This document shows, piece by piece, positions 9,105-17,208 of a DNA stretch of 64,000 nucleotides. The notes under the pieces were generated by a model, which saw nothing but the letters and a program-made list of their open reading frames with translations, was not told the origin of the DNA and made no database searches. Both the position numbers and the translations under genes were made by a program. Positions within the stretch are counted from its first letter, which is position 1, and each line of letters starts with the position of its first letter. This DNA comes from Paenibacillus lignilyticus (GTDB lineage: Bacteria > Bacillota > Bacilli > Paenibacillales > Paenibacillaceae). The stretch spans positions 868,001-932,000 of the forward strand of contig NZ_JAGKSP010000001.1 of NCBI RefSeq assembly GCF_017942085.1. Direction: 5' to 3'.

Positions 9105-9755
9105 AGTAGTTCCGGACAGCTCATCCGACAATGCGTACGCAGCTACTCCCCGCGACTGCGCATAAAGAGCAGCTTGCGTGCGGTCATTTACATTTAATTT
9201 CTGAAAAATATTACTAATATGTTTCTTAACCGTGGACTCGCTGATCATGAGCTTCTGCGCCAAAGCGCTGTTGGATAGTCCTTCGCCCAGAGAGGACAGC
9301 ACATTGCGTTCCTTCGGAGTCAGCTTCTCGAGCGGATCGTCCGGGTCCTTACGGATAAGGACGTCCATAAGCCCTTGATCAAAGTATTTTCTTCCCCGGT
9401 CAATCATCTTGATGGCGAGCAGCAGCTCCTCGGGCATGGAATCTTTAAGCACATAGCCGTCAGCGCCGCACTCCTCTGCCCGGCGAATATCCGCTTCCGC
9501 CGCAGATGAAGTAAGCATCATGAAACGGCAGCCATGATCTCGAAACTGTTCGACCACGTCAAAGCCGCATTGGTCGCCAAGTCGAATATCGACGATGGCC
9601 AGATCAGGCTCAGTCGTCTCTATGAGCTGAACAGCCTCTTCGACCGTCTCAGCCTCTCCGATGATTTCAATTCCTTCTTCCTGCGCCAGTACGGCGATCA
9701 GGCCTTTGCGGACCACATGATGGTCATCCACAATGACGATTTTCAAGTCGATCAC
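9102..9755 (-). CDS. NarL/DegU-type response regulator
   Basis: A 217-residue two-domain regulator. The receiver domain begins KIVIVDDHHVVRKG (acidic pair D10, D11) and has the phosphoacceptor D56 in LAIVDIRLG, with the conserved LTSS and VLKD segments. The C-terminal LuxR-type helix-turn-helix reads LTPKERNVLSSLGEGLSNSA then ISESTVKKHISNIFQKLNV (about 145-205). It is activated by the kinase encoded just upstream, whose stop overlaps its GTG start (GTGA). Lying immediately upstream of the exopolysaccharide operon on the same strand, it is a reasonable candidate to control it, but no binding site was identified. Confidence 0.92.
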   Translation of the reverse strand: MIDLKIVIVDDHHVVRKGLIAVLAQEEGIEIIGEAETVEEAVQLIETTEPDLAIVDIRLGDQCGFDVVEQFRDHGCRFMMLTSSAAEADIRRAEECGADGYVLKDSMPEELLLAIKMIDRGRKYFDQGLMDVLIRKDPDDPLEKLTPKERNVLSSLGEGLSNSALAQKLMISESTVKKHISNIFQKLNVNDRTQAALYAQSRGVAAYALSDELSGTT

Positions 9756-10450
9756 CCGCTTTTCGTAGTTTGGCCGGTTGCTTTATGAACGCCGGTTATC
9801 GGCAGTAAGACCCGAATGACGGTCCCGCTCCCTTGCTTCGTGCTAATTCCAAACTTACCGCCCAGTGATGCGGCAAGCGTGCGCATGTTAGATAAACCGA
9901 AACCTGAATCCGGTTTGCTTGGTTTGATCAACCAAGGGTTAAAGCCGCGTCCGTTATCTTCGATGGAGAGTTTGACAATCCGGGGCTCCACAGTCAAATG
10001 AATCGTTATCCTGCTGCTCGCTCCATGACGGATTGCATTGCCTACCCCTTCCAGGATCATTCGATACAGCGCTTTTTGATGATTTATAGAAAGGCGGTCG
10101 TCCGAGTTAGGTGCGTGGAAACGGATTTCGACTCCGTTCAATTTGGCCTGATTGGCCAGATGTGATTGTACGATACTGATCCAGGAAGCATTGTCGTTCT
10201 TATCGCTCTCGCGAGAGCTCAGATTGTAAATCGATGCACGCAGTTCACGGGAAGCAGCCAATGCCGCTTCTTGAATTTCTTGCATCTGTTCTTGGGTCCG
10301 GTCGTCATTCATTCCGTTACAGTCACCTTTCATTGACTGAATGGCGTAAATGATACCGAACAAATGCTGGGAAACACGATCATGCAGTTCCTCAGCGATC
10401 CGGTTACGCTCCTCGATTAAGAATCGTTCTGACTCGATCTGAATTGCCAT
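9752..10450 (-). CDS. Soluble DegS/NarX-type sensor histidine kinase
   Basis: Contains HisKA_3 dimerisation and phosphorylation (ERNRIAEELHDRVSQHLFG, H23 from this start) and a HATPase_c domain (GVGNAIRHG, IEDNGRGF, GFGLSNMRTLAASLGG). There is no transmembrane or recognised sensory domain, so at about 232 residues it is a minimal cytosolic kinase that must sense an intracellular signal or an unlinked partner. I prefer ATG 10450 because AAAGGTGA lies about nine bases upstream; ATG 10474 would add eight residues. It forms a coupled pair with the NarL-type regulator. Confidence 0.88.
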   Translation of the reverse strand: MAIQIESERFLIEERNRIAEELHDRVSQHLFGIIYAIQSMKGDCNGMNDDRTQEQMQEIQEAALAASRELRASIYNLSSRESDKNDNASWISIVQSHLANQAKLNGVEIRFHAPNSDDRLSINHQKALYRMILEGVGNAIRHGASSRITIHLTVEPRIVKLSIEDNGRGFNPWLIKPSKPDSGFGLSNMRTLAASLGGKFGISTKQGSGTVIRVLLPITGVHKATGQTTKSG

Positions 10451-10474
10451 CGTTATCATCACCTTTCTTGCCAT

Positions 10475-11130
10475 TCATTTGAAAACCACTTCCGGTTATG
10501 GAGTGCTCATACTATGAACAATATGAGAGAATCTTAAGTTTTCGTCATGGATATCCAAAATCGGACAATGGGCTCCTCATCTCAACATACCTTGAGAAGG
10601 TTGACATGGACATACTGCAGGAGTACTGATTTTGTTAACCGTTCGTTTACAGGTAAACAGTGACCTTGGACTCAATTGGGGATACCCATCATTTGTCGAA
10701 TACGAAGTAGATAGCTAACGAACGAGGTTAGCTCTTGTAATCTTTTTGTAAGAGCAAAAACGAGATAGCAGAGCACTGCGCTTGGAAAGAGAACGATTCT
10801 CAATAGCGCCGTTCGGAACGATTCTTGGAGCTTCAGACGATTGGGCCTCATTACCCAATTAGGGGTATCCGAGAACCTCAGCAAAGTGGGACTATGAGCA
10901 ACCATCAAAATCATATCTTTAAATAAAATTTAAGTATTATTTACATATTTTAGCTGAAACACTCCCCTTAGTAGTATCGGACATGGTGCTTTTGCACACT
11001 GCACAAGTACAAATAAGAGTTAATAATGAGAAAAAAGTGAGAATAATGAGAAGAATAATTTGACATACTCGACTTCGCATCGGCAAGCCATTACTTACCC
11101 TCATCCTATTTATATGAAACAATAACGTTC
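10475..11130. other. Gene-poor intergenic region with imperfect repeats
   Basis: About 655 bases without a gene I can support. Visible structure: imperfect copies CAATTGGGGATACCC (about 10674) and CAATTAGGGGTATCC (about 10855) bounding some 190 bases; within it a hairpin AGCTAAC/GGTTAGCT near 10711-10733 and a direct repeat GAACGATTCT (about 10791 and 10816). Nearby, GAGAATAATGAGAA repeats at about 11037. Short frames on the minus strand (10672-10914 and 10937-11122) lack good ribosome sites. It may be a decayed mobile or repetitive element. Confidence 0.35.
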
Positions 11131-11157
11131 GAAAAGGCGCCCCTTAAGGGACGCCTC
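11131..11157 (-). terminator. Intrinsic terminator after pspA
   Basis: Minus-strand hairpin AGGCGTCCC, loop TTAA, GGGGCGCCT followed by TTTTC, about 40 bases after the pspA stop. Confidence 0.75.
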
Positions 11158-11194
11158 GTATCGTGAAGTAAGTTTCTGCTTCATGCCCGGCCTG

Positions 11195-11863
11195 CTATTC
11201 CTGAGTATGCTGCTGCTTCAGCTCATCCAATTCCTTGTCGATGTCTGCCGTAAGACTTGGATCCAAATATTGAGGAGCCGATCGTTTCACCGGGGAAGAG
11301 AAATGAGCCATCGCTTCCATCTCGGCTTCGATCATCAAGATTCTGTCTTCCGCGCGAGCAAATCCTTTGGCAACATTCTCGGTTTGAAAGGATACGACAT
11401 TCTGATTCAATTCCTTCAGCGAGCTGGCAACATTAGCCCGGGATGCAAGCAGCAGGCGGCGATGATTGTACTCCTCCGATTGCACAAGCAGCCGTCCGAT
11501 TCGCTCTTCCAGCAGCTTCGTTTGTTCCTGTATGGTTGCATACTGGGCGCTGTAAGCCGCCAGTTTCTTCTCATGCATCAGCTTTTCTTGCAGCGCCAGC
11601 TTCGCGATATGCTCCTCGTCTTGCTTCACCGCGAGTTTGGCCTGGCGATCTCGCTTCTCGATGATGGCCTCGGTTTCGGCGATTAGGGCAGCTTGTCTTT
11701 TCTCAATATACAGTTGATTCGCCAATGCCCGCTGTCCTTTTGCAAGCTCCAGTTCAAACTCGCGAATATATTGATCCACCATTTTAAGGGGTTGTTCGCA
11801 CTTGTCCAGAAGCCCGTTCGTTTCCGCCAGAAACAAATCTTTTACTCGCTTGAAAATGCCCAT
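11195..11863 (-). CDS. pspA: PspA/IM30-family membrane-stress protein
   Basis: A 222-residue, almost wholly alpha-helical coiled-coil protein with the family start MGIFKRVKDLFLAETNGLLD, an amphipathic helix that contacts membrane lipid, then long heptad-rich helices (about 25-190) rich in K, E, Q and A. Length is normal for the family. PspA/IM30 proteins form ESCRT-III-like assemblies that protect or remodel stressed membranes. It follows a two-helix membrane protein gene with a two-base gap, so they form an operon ending at the hairpin 11131-11157. A box matching the promoter of the neighbouring OmpR-type two-component operon lies at the operon promoter, suggesting control by that system. 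Confidence 0.9.
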   Translation of the reverse strand: MGIFKRVKDLFLAETNGLLDKCEQPLKMVDQYIREFELELAKGQRALANQLYIEKRQAALIAETEAIIEKRDRQAKLAVKQDEEHIAKLALQEKLMHEKKLAAYSAQYATIQEQTKLLEERIGRLLVQSEEYNHRRLLLASRANVASSLKELNQNVVSFQTENVAKGFARAEDRILMIEAEMEAMAHFSSPVKRSAPQYLDPSLTADIDKELDELKQQHTQE

Positions 11864-11865
11864 AT

Positions 11866-12342
11866 TCAGTTCGACTCCTTTGCATTAGCAGAATGATTTC
11901 TTTCCCATTGGTCCAGGAAATCGGAAGTGGAAGTCAGCATCGGCGCAGCTGCGCTTACATAAAGCGGTTCGTGGGATTGGGATGGCGATTTCTTTCTGCG
12001 CTTGAGAATCAAGAAGAGCAATCCGGCAATAAGGATCGTGCCGACTATGGCCACGCCGGCATTCCACTCTTCGCGCGGATGTCCGTCTATGCGCATCGCT
12101 TTCACTGGCCCAACTTCCGGCCCGGCAACAACGATATCTCTCCCTTCGCCTCTGGGCATACCGCCTATACTTCTTTCATCACCTCTTGGCAGGAACGGTT
12201 CATCCTTTAATTTCACATGCTTAATGGCGTTCTGATGAACCGATACGTCGCCACCCGAAGCGAATTTCACTCCAATGCCAACAACGACAATAACAACAGC
12301 TATGAGAAGCACTTTCTTGATCCAAGATTTACCGGACCTCAT
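11866..12342 (-). CDS. Unknown two-helix membrane protein, pspA operon
   Basis: A 158-residue protein I do not recognise as a named family. It has transmembrane segments at about 10-27 (VLLIAVVIVVVGIGVKFA) and 93-111 (AGVAIVGTILIAGLLFLIL) followed by KRRKK, so both ends are probably cytoplasmic with a 65-residue external loop rich in G, R, D and P. The C-terminal tail ends in SDFLDQWERNHSANAKESN. It is the first gene of a two-gene operon with pspA, so it may anchor or regulate PspA in the way that PspB/PspC or LiaF do in other systems, though I see no sequence match to those. The RBS region is GAGAGGATGGATGAGAG. Confidence 0.7.
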   Translation of the reverse strand: MRSGKSWIKKVLLIAVVIVVVGIGVKFASGGDVSVHQNAIKHVKLKDEPFLPRGDERSIGGMPRGEGRDIVVAGPEVGPVKAMRIDGHPREEWNAGVAIVGTILIAGLLFLILKRRKKSPSQSHEPLYVSAAAPMLTSTSDFLDQWERNHSANAKESN

Positions 12343-12395
12343 CTCTCATCCATCCTCTCGCGACAATGTTCTTCTTACAGCTCTCACTATAGACT

Positions 12396-12418
12396 TAGAA
12401 AGTAAAAGTACGGTAAAT
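12396..12418 (-). promoter_or_regulatory. Candidate response-regulator box at the pspA operon promoter
   Basis: On the minus strand ATTTACCGTACTTTTAC (12402-12418) is followed after ten bases by TATAGT, a plausible -10, with no good -35. The same 17 bases occur upstream of the OmpR-type operon at 14546-14562. TTTACCGT then a three-base gap then TTTAC fits two half-sites 11 bases apart, the usual spacing for OmpR/PhoB-family regulators overlapping the -35 region. The second half is degenerate here. Confidence 0.6.
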
Positions 12419-12421
12419 AGG

Positions 12422-12458
12422 CAAAAAAAATCCTTCCTCAACATGCATTGAGAAAGGG
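12422..12458 (-). terminator. Intrinsic terminator after the OmpR-type sensor kinase
   Basis: Minus-strand hairpin CCTTTCTCAA, loop TGCATG, TTGAGGAAGG followed by a run of eight T, about ten bases after the kinase stop. Confidence 0.9.
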
Positions 12459-12467
12459 CCTATGATT

Positions 12468-13829
12468 CTATACGATGGGAAATCTCACGATAAACGTACT
12501 TCCTTTACCTAACGCGCTTTTCACTTCGATCGACCCTTGATGGGATTCGGCAATCCATTTGGCGATCGACAGTCCAAGTCCCGCGCTTCCTTCTTCCCGC
12601 GAACGGTGCTCCTCCACCCGATAGAACCTGTCGAAGATCCGAGGTAGCGCATGCTCAGGAATGCCCATGCCCGTATCTCTAATCGATAGTGACCATTGTT
12701 TGGGACTGCTGCTCAAGGCGACATCAACCGTACCGCCTTCGGGTGTGTACTTGATCGCATTGTCCAAGAGGATGTACACCAGCTGTTTGATTCGTTCCAC
12801 GTCTCCCGTAACCGCCAATTGTTCAGGCAGCTCGGCCTTTAACGAAATCTGCTTCTTGTGAGCAACGGCTTCGATCGTCTGCACCCACTGCCGGACCTTC
12901 GGAACCAAGTCAAACGAAGCCTTCTCAAATTCGACAGAGCCTGCGTCGGATCGAGCGAGCAGCAATAAGTGCTGAACCATGCGGCTCATGCGCCCGACTT
13001 CCTCTTTCATATCCACGACGACTTCCTTTGTAAAGGCGGAGAAGTCTTGCCCATTCTCCAGCTCGATGACGTCCAGCGACGTATTCATAATACTCAGCGG
13101 CGTCCGAAGCTCATGCGACGCATCTGCCAGAAACTGCTGCTGCTGCCGGTATGCTTGCTGAATCGGGATCATCGCTTTCTTGGACATGGAATTACTCAGC
13201 CATACCGCGGCCATGATGAAGACGACGAGTATAAGGAGAAACACCACAAGCAGGTTTCGAAACACCTCATAATAGAAGGTCACATCTTTGGCGGCATAAA
13301 TGACGGCTATCGTACCGTTATCGAGCATAACCGGGCGCGCGCCGACATAGAGCAGCCGCTCCCCAGCCATCAGTACCCTCGGAGCTTTCGGCGGTAATTT
13401 CGGTTCGATTTCAATGTCGACACGTTGGCGCACTTCCACATGCGTCTCCGGCTGCCAGTCCAATCGAAACGAAACATCTCGAGGATGCCACCTAATGATC
13501 TTCTGTATATTGATGTTTTCCAGTTGCGGATAGGCAGAGCTGCCTGCCAGCACATTTCCTTGGTCATCCAGGACATAGAAAAAGTACAAGTCGTCCCCGC
13601 GGGAGTTCGATAAATCAGGAATCGCCACGTTACCCTTCTCTGTCGTCGCAAACAACGTTGACATAATGGATTCTTGCTGCTCCCGATAAGCCATTCCGAG
13701 GAATATAGCGGAAACGATGATTGAAAATACGACCAAGAAGAGAATAATCAGCCAGGTGTACGTGTAGGTTAACTTCCTTCTCGATTTAACGAACATGTCT
13801 GTCTTGAGCGCCGGTCGTTTAGGCTTCAA
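12468..13829 (-). CDS. OmpR-type sensor histidine kinase (envelope stress candidate)
   Basis: A 453-residue membrane kinase: transmembrane helix at about 26-48, an extracytoplasmic sensor of roughly 140 residues, second helix at about 193-213, then HisKA with FLADASHELRTPLSIMN (phosphoacceptor H near 241) and HATPase_c with LLDNAIKYT, IRDTGMGIP and AGLGLSIAKWIAESHQG. The extracytoplasmic part (YFFYVLDDQGNVLAGSSAYP) is PAS/Cache-like in flavour but not assignable. It overlaps the response regulator gene by 11 bases. Given the shared promoter box with the pspA operon directly downstream, I infer it reports envelope or membrane stress; that is not shown by sequence alone. Confidence 0.93.
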   Translation of the reverse strand: MKPKRPALKTDMFVKSRRKLTYTYTWLIILFLVVFSIIVSAIFLGMAYREQQESIMSTLFATTEKGNVAIPDLSNSRGDDLYFFYVLDDQGNVLAGSSAYPQLENINIQKIIRWHPRDVSFRLDWQPETHVEVRQRVDIEIEPKLPPKAPRVLMAGERLLYVGARPVMLDNGTIAVIYAAKDVTFYYEVFRNLLVVFLLILVVFIMAAVWLSNSMSKKAMIPIQQAYRQQQQFLADASHELRTPLSIMNTSLDVIELENGQDFSAFTKEVVVDMKEEVGRMSRMVQHLLLLARSDAGSVEFEKASFDLVPKVRQWVQTIEAVAHKKQISLKAELPEQLAVTGDVERIKQLVYILLDNAIKYTPEGGTVDVALSSSPKQWSLSIRDTGMGIPEHALPRIFDRFYRVEEHRSREEGSAGLGLSIAKWIAESHQGSIEVKSALGKGSTFIVRFPIV

Positions 13830-14499
13830 ATCGGTAGCCTACCCCTCTGACGCTCTGGATCATCGTTTCCCCTTGTACAGCCTCCAGCTTGTCCCGAAGC
13901 ATTTTGACCGTTACATCCACATTTTTATTGGACACCTCGCTGCCAACGCCCCAGACACGATCTAAGATAACGTCCCTCGTCAGCGCATGGCCGAGATTCT
14001 GAAGAAACAAATCGAGCAGCTGGTACTCCCGCTGGCTGAGGAAGATCTCTTCCCCTCTCCGGAACAATTGACGGGACGACCGCTTCAGCATAAACGGCCC
14101 GAACGTCACCGCCTCCGCCTGAATAGGGGCAAAGTTTCGCCGCGTGAGCGAGCGGAGACGGGCGAGTAACTCATCCATCTCGAAGGGCTTCGTGAGATAG
14201 TCATCTGCCCCGGCATCCAAGCCGAGGATTTTATCTTGCAGCGCATCCTTCGCGGTTAACAGAAGGATAGCCTGACGGTAATGGGCCGCTCGCAAGCTTT
14301 TGCAAACGTCAATTCCATCCTTGCGCGGCATCATCCAATCCAGAACCAGCACATCATAGGTCGAGCCGACCGCGTAGTGGTGCGCATCCTCGCCGTTATC
14401 TACCCAATCGACGTGGTAGTCGCCTTTCTTCTCCAGTACATATTTCATTAACTTGCCCAGCTTCTTATCATCTTCCGCCAGAAGAATGTTCACTTTCAT
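13819..14499 (-). CDS. OmpR/PhoB-family response regulator
   Basis: A 226-residue regulator. The receiver has acidic residues D10-D11 (LLAEDDKKLGK), phosphoacceptor D54 (LVLDWMMPRKDG), LLTAKD and K in YLTKPFE. The winged-helix domain spans about 128-224 with SQREYQLLDLFLQNLGHALT, DRVWGVGSEVSNKNVDVTVK and MIQSVRGVGYRFEA. It is the first gene of a coupled pair with the membrane kinase. A direct repeat 14543-14561 in its own promoter, shared with the pspA operon, suggests positive autoregulation. The ribosome site (GGCGGTGAA) is modest. Confidence 0.94.
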   Translation of the reverse strand: MKVNILLAEDDKKLGKLMKYVLEKKGDYHVDWVDNGEDAHHYAVGSTYDVLVLDWMMPRKDGIDVCKSLRAAHYRQAILLLTAKDALQDKILGLDAGADDYLTKPFEMDELLARLRSLTRRNFAPIQAEAVTFGPFMLKRSSRQLFRRGEEIFLSQREYQLLDLFLQNLGHALTRDVILDRVWGVGSEVSNKNVDVTVKMLRDKLEAVQGETMIQSVRGVGYRFEA

Positions 14500-14542
14500 T
14501 TCACCGCCGACAATAGCCTATTTCGTTTAGGATACCATACAA

Positions 14543-14562
14543 ACGGTAAAAGTACGGTAAAT
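14543..14562 (-). promoter_or_regulatory. Candidate autoregulatory box with two direct half-sites
   Basis: Plus-strand ACGGTAAA occurs at 14543-14550 and 14554-14561, an 11-base repeat period typical of OmpR/PhoB-family binding. On the minus strand it reads TTTACCGT-ACT-TTTACCGT, then 10-11 bases to a TATCCT -10. The 17-base core is identical to that at 12402-12418 in front of the pspA operon. Confidence 0.65.
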
Positions 14563-14586
14563 GAAACCATAGAAAGTTTGCCGGAC

Positions 14587-15516
14587 TCAGAAGTGAGAGA
14601 ACTTCGAAAATCTCTTCTTGTACAGCTTCTCAAGCCCGATCGAGATCATATGAAAGCCGAGAATGTAGAGGAGATACGCAAGCAGCGGGATGACCAGCAC
14701 CCACTGATAAATAAACAAATTACTGCGAGCTTGTCCGACCAATCCGCTCCACTCATTCGAGATACTCACATAATCGGGCGGATCGGGCGGATTGTAGTAC
14801 ACCGCCGTGCCGCCGACGAAGATATGGAAGATCGCCAGCTGCCCGAACAAGCCGAGGATCAAGACGATCTCTTGAACGAACAGAATGAGAAAGCTTTCCT
14901 TCAAATGCGGAAACAGATGCTTCCGAATAATGCTCCAGCGGCTTGCTCCGATGGACTTGGCGGAGAGTACGAACTGCTTCTCGCGAAGGATCATCGTTTT
15001 CTCTTTCATCGTGGAGGCGACTGTCGGAATGCCCACCAGCGCCAATACGACGGCTATGATGACCGTCAGCTTTAACGGTGATGCCGAAGGTTCAATAGAG
15101 ATGCCGATCATAATCATCCATACCAGAATAAAGATCGGGATGCCATTTAACAGACTCCAGAGCGGATGGCGCTTGCCCGTTGTCGTTTTGCCTTTGCCGA
15201 CAAATCCGAGCAGCATCCCCAGCACGCCGCCAACGATAATCCGAAATGCGGCAATCGACAGCGACGCGATGATCGTAAATTTCGCTCCGGCCAGCAGTTT
15301 GGCCATCATATCCACGCTGAACTTATCGGTACCGAACGGATAACTCGCATTCGGCGGGAACGGCGGTGCCAGAAGCGTGCCGTTGCCGTTCTCATCGACC
15401 ACATAATCCACCGTAGCCGAGTCGCTTAGATCGTGGGGAGCTACAAATTGGCCCAAGAAAGAAGCCAAGATCATTAGAATCGTAATGAACAAGCCGATAA
15501 ACAGCGTTTTATTCAT
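14587..15516 (-). CDS. Peptide-type ABC transporter permease (DppC-like)
   Basis: A 309-residue inner-membrane permease with about six hydrophobic segments. The start MNKTLFIGLFITILMILASF, the PHDLSD and YPFGTDKFSVDMMAKLLAGA segments and the loop ASRWSIIRKHLFPHLKESFL (EAA-like, contacting the ATPase) place it in the DppC/OppC group. It overlaps its partner permease by four bases. Neither an ATPase nor a binding protein gene is adjacent, so it must borrow these or be unusual. About 70 bases separate its stop from the downstream response regulator start. The substrate is unknown; peptide, nickel or glycan-fragment uptake are all possible for the family. Confidence 0.85.
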   Translation of the reverse strand: MNKTLFIGLFITILMILASFLGQFVAPHDLSDSATVDYVVDENGNGTLLAPPFPPNASYPFGTDKFSVDMMAKLLAGAKFTIIASLSIAAFRIIVGGVLGMLLGFVGKGKTTTGKRHPLWSLLNGIPIFILVWMIMIGISIEPSASPLKLTVIIAVVLALVGIPTVASTMKEKTMILREKQFVLSAKSIGASRWSIIRKHLFPHLKESFLILFVQEIVLILGLFGQLAIFHIFVGGTAVYYNPPDPPDYVSISNEWSGLVGQARSNLFIYQWVLVIPLLAYLLYILGFHMISIGLEKLYKKRFSKFSHF

Positions 15517-16400
15517 CGTACGAACACCTTCTCCCAGCCGGCAATCAGCACTTTCATGAGGAGTAACATAACGGCATAGAGCAGCAGCAAAGTGAAGAGG
15601 CCGTTCACGACCAAATTGTACTGATAACCTTCATAGGCATAAGCATTGGAGAACACCAGCAACGTCACGCCGTTCAGGTTGTACAGATATTCGAAAATAA
15701 ACAAATTCCCGAACAGAATCCCCAGAAACTTATGCAAATCCGCTTTGACGAAGGGAAGCACATTAGGCAGCGCATGAAAGAAAATAATATAGCGTTTGCC
15801 TAATCCCCGTGCTTTCGCAAAGCTGATATAATCCTCGGACAGCGTCTGGCTCATGTGAAGAGCCACATTGCGAATCATATAGATCGCAGGAATGATGATC
15901 GTCGAAATCAACGGAAGCGCAATCGCCGGTTCATCCGTCGAGAAGCTGGCGACTTGAAACATGACAAGCCCGGTCTTATCCGCAATGAGGACGATTAGAA
16001 CCTGCAGGAGCAGCACGATGACGAAATCCGGGAGCACGCTTGTCAGCTCCAGCAGCCCTTTGAGCCATTGTTTACGTGTTACCGAGAAATAGATCCCGAG
16101 CAATATGCCGGAGGTCATGCCGATAACAGCGCCGACCGCCATGTAGGAGAAAGTGAGCGTAAGACTGCTTCCGATCTGCTCCCAGAACGATCGTTCCGTC
16201 TTGCCGGACAGATAACGAAACGTATCCCCGTTCGCGATACCTGCTAGATATTCATTAAAGCTTGTCAGCCCATTGGACCAAAGGAAATGAAGAGAACCGT
16301 CAAAATGACCTTGTATGAGAACATTAGGAACCATGGCAAACACAAATACGAACGACAGGATGCCGAGAAACACGGTAATATACTGCGTTGCTTTAATCAT
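15513..16400 (-). CDS. Peptide-type ABC transporter permease (DppB-like)
   Basis: A 295-residue permease with an N-terminal helix, a soluble segment (FRYLSGKTERSFWEQIGSSL), and five more helices. The ATPase-coupling loop reads DYISFAKARGLGKRYIIFFH followed by ALPNVLPF, the DppB/OppB EAA-type motif. It is the first of two coupled permease genes and starts 17 bases after the NmrA-like gene. The C-terminal helix run YNLVVNGLFTLLLLYAVMLL is typical. The lack of a neighbouring ATPase gene is the main oddity. Confidence 0.85.
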   Translation of the reverse strand: MIKATQYITVFLGILSFVFVFAMVPNVLIQGHFDGSLHFLWSNGLTSFNEYLAGIANGDTFRYLSGKTERSFWEQIGSSLTLTFSYMAVGAVIGMTSGILLGIYFSVTRKQWLKGLLELTSVLPDFVIVLLLQVLIVLIADKTGLVMFQVASFSTDEPAIALPLISTIIIPAIYMIRNVALHMSQTLSEDYISFAKARGLGKRYIIFFHALPNVLPFVKADLHKFLGILFGNLFIFEYLYNLNGVTLLVFSNAYAYEGYQYNLVVNGLFTLLLLYAVMLLLMKVLIAGWEKVFVR

Positions 16401-16416
16401 GAGAACGATCCCAGCT

Positions 16417-17169
16417 TCAGTTAACGGAACTGCTCAGCCATTCCTTATAGTGCGTCGAGCTGATGCGTGCATGACCATCGCTTGGTACGAGAGATTGATC
16501 ATTCACCGCAGCTGAAGCGAAATAGAGCGCTTTGTCATCCGTGACCACTTTCCGCGAATCCCCGGTAGCCTGCAAGTACAGTCGAACGATTTCATCGAGA
16601 CGCATCTGATCCGGACCGGCCACCTCGATGATGCCATTCACCGGTTTTTCAATAAAATCAACCAGCGCGGACGCAACATCATCCGCAGCCATAGGCTGTG
16701 TAAGAACCGAAGGCAGCCGCACGATATCCCCTTCCGTAGCGACAAAGGCGATACTGCCGACAAACTCGAAGAACTGCGTCACGCGGACGATCGAATACGG
16801 AATTTTGGAAGATTTGATCAGCTCTTCTTGAGCCATTTTCGCACGGAAATAACCGCTTTGAAGAAGGCGATCGGTGCCCACGACCGACAGCGCTACGTGA
16901 TGACTGACGCCGGCGGCCGCTTCCGCAGCGAGGAGATTGCGAGTGGAAGTCTCGAAGAACTCCATCACCGCCTTGTCCTCAAACGAAGGCGAGTTGGATA
17001 CGTCCACGACAACCCTCGCCCCGAACAGCGCTTCCTTCAACCCTTCTCCGGTCAGCGTATTGATGCCAAGCGACGGGGATGCCGCCACCACCTCATGGCC
17101 AAGCTGACGAAGGTTGTTTACAAGTTTTTTCCCAATTAAGCCGCTGCCGCCAATAACTACAATTTTCAT
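16417..17169 (-). CDS. NmrA-like atypical short-chain dehydrogenase family protein
   Basis: A Rossmann-fold protein beginning MKIVVIGGSGLIGKKLVNNL, whose GGSGLIG matches the GxxGxxG NAD(P)-binding loop. The catalytic YxxxK of classical reductases appears only as YFRAKMAQEELIKSS, which is typical of the atypical SDR/NmrA group that act as NAD(P)-responsive sensors or reductases on small substrates. Length about 250. Start chosen at ATG 17169, with a run of G (GGGGGG) six bases upstream, rather than the upstream codon at 17184. It sits between an SdhC-like gene and two ABC permeases in one direction; no function follows from that. Confidence 0.8.
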   Translation of the reverse strand: MKIVVIGGSGLIGKKLVNNLRQLGHEVVAASPSLGINTLTGEGLKEALFGARVVVDVSNSPSFEDKAVMEFFETSTRNLLAAEAAAGVSHHVALSVVGTDRLLQSGYFRAKMAQEELIKSSKIPYSIVRVTQFFEFVGSIAFVATEGDIVRLPSVLTQPMAADDVASALVDFIEKPVNGIIEVAGPDQMRLDEIVRLYLQATGDSRKVVTDDKALYFASAAVNDQSLVPSDGHARISSTHYKEWLSSSVN

Positions 17170-17208
17170 ATGAATGCCCCCCAAGATGTGTGTGAATATA
17201 TCGATTTA

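Noticed and set aside
10672-10914. Minus-strand 80-codon frame in the intergenic region
   Set aside because: No ribosome site; the sequence coincides with repeats and shows no known motif, so it is treated as part of a repetitive element.
10937-11122. Small hydrophobic frame (MRSRVCQIILLIILTFFSLL) resembling a secreted peptide precursor
   Set aside because: No good ribosome site and only one candidate start; may be chance in AT-rich DNA.
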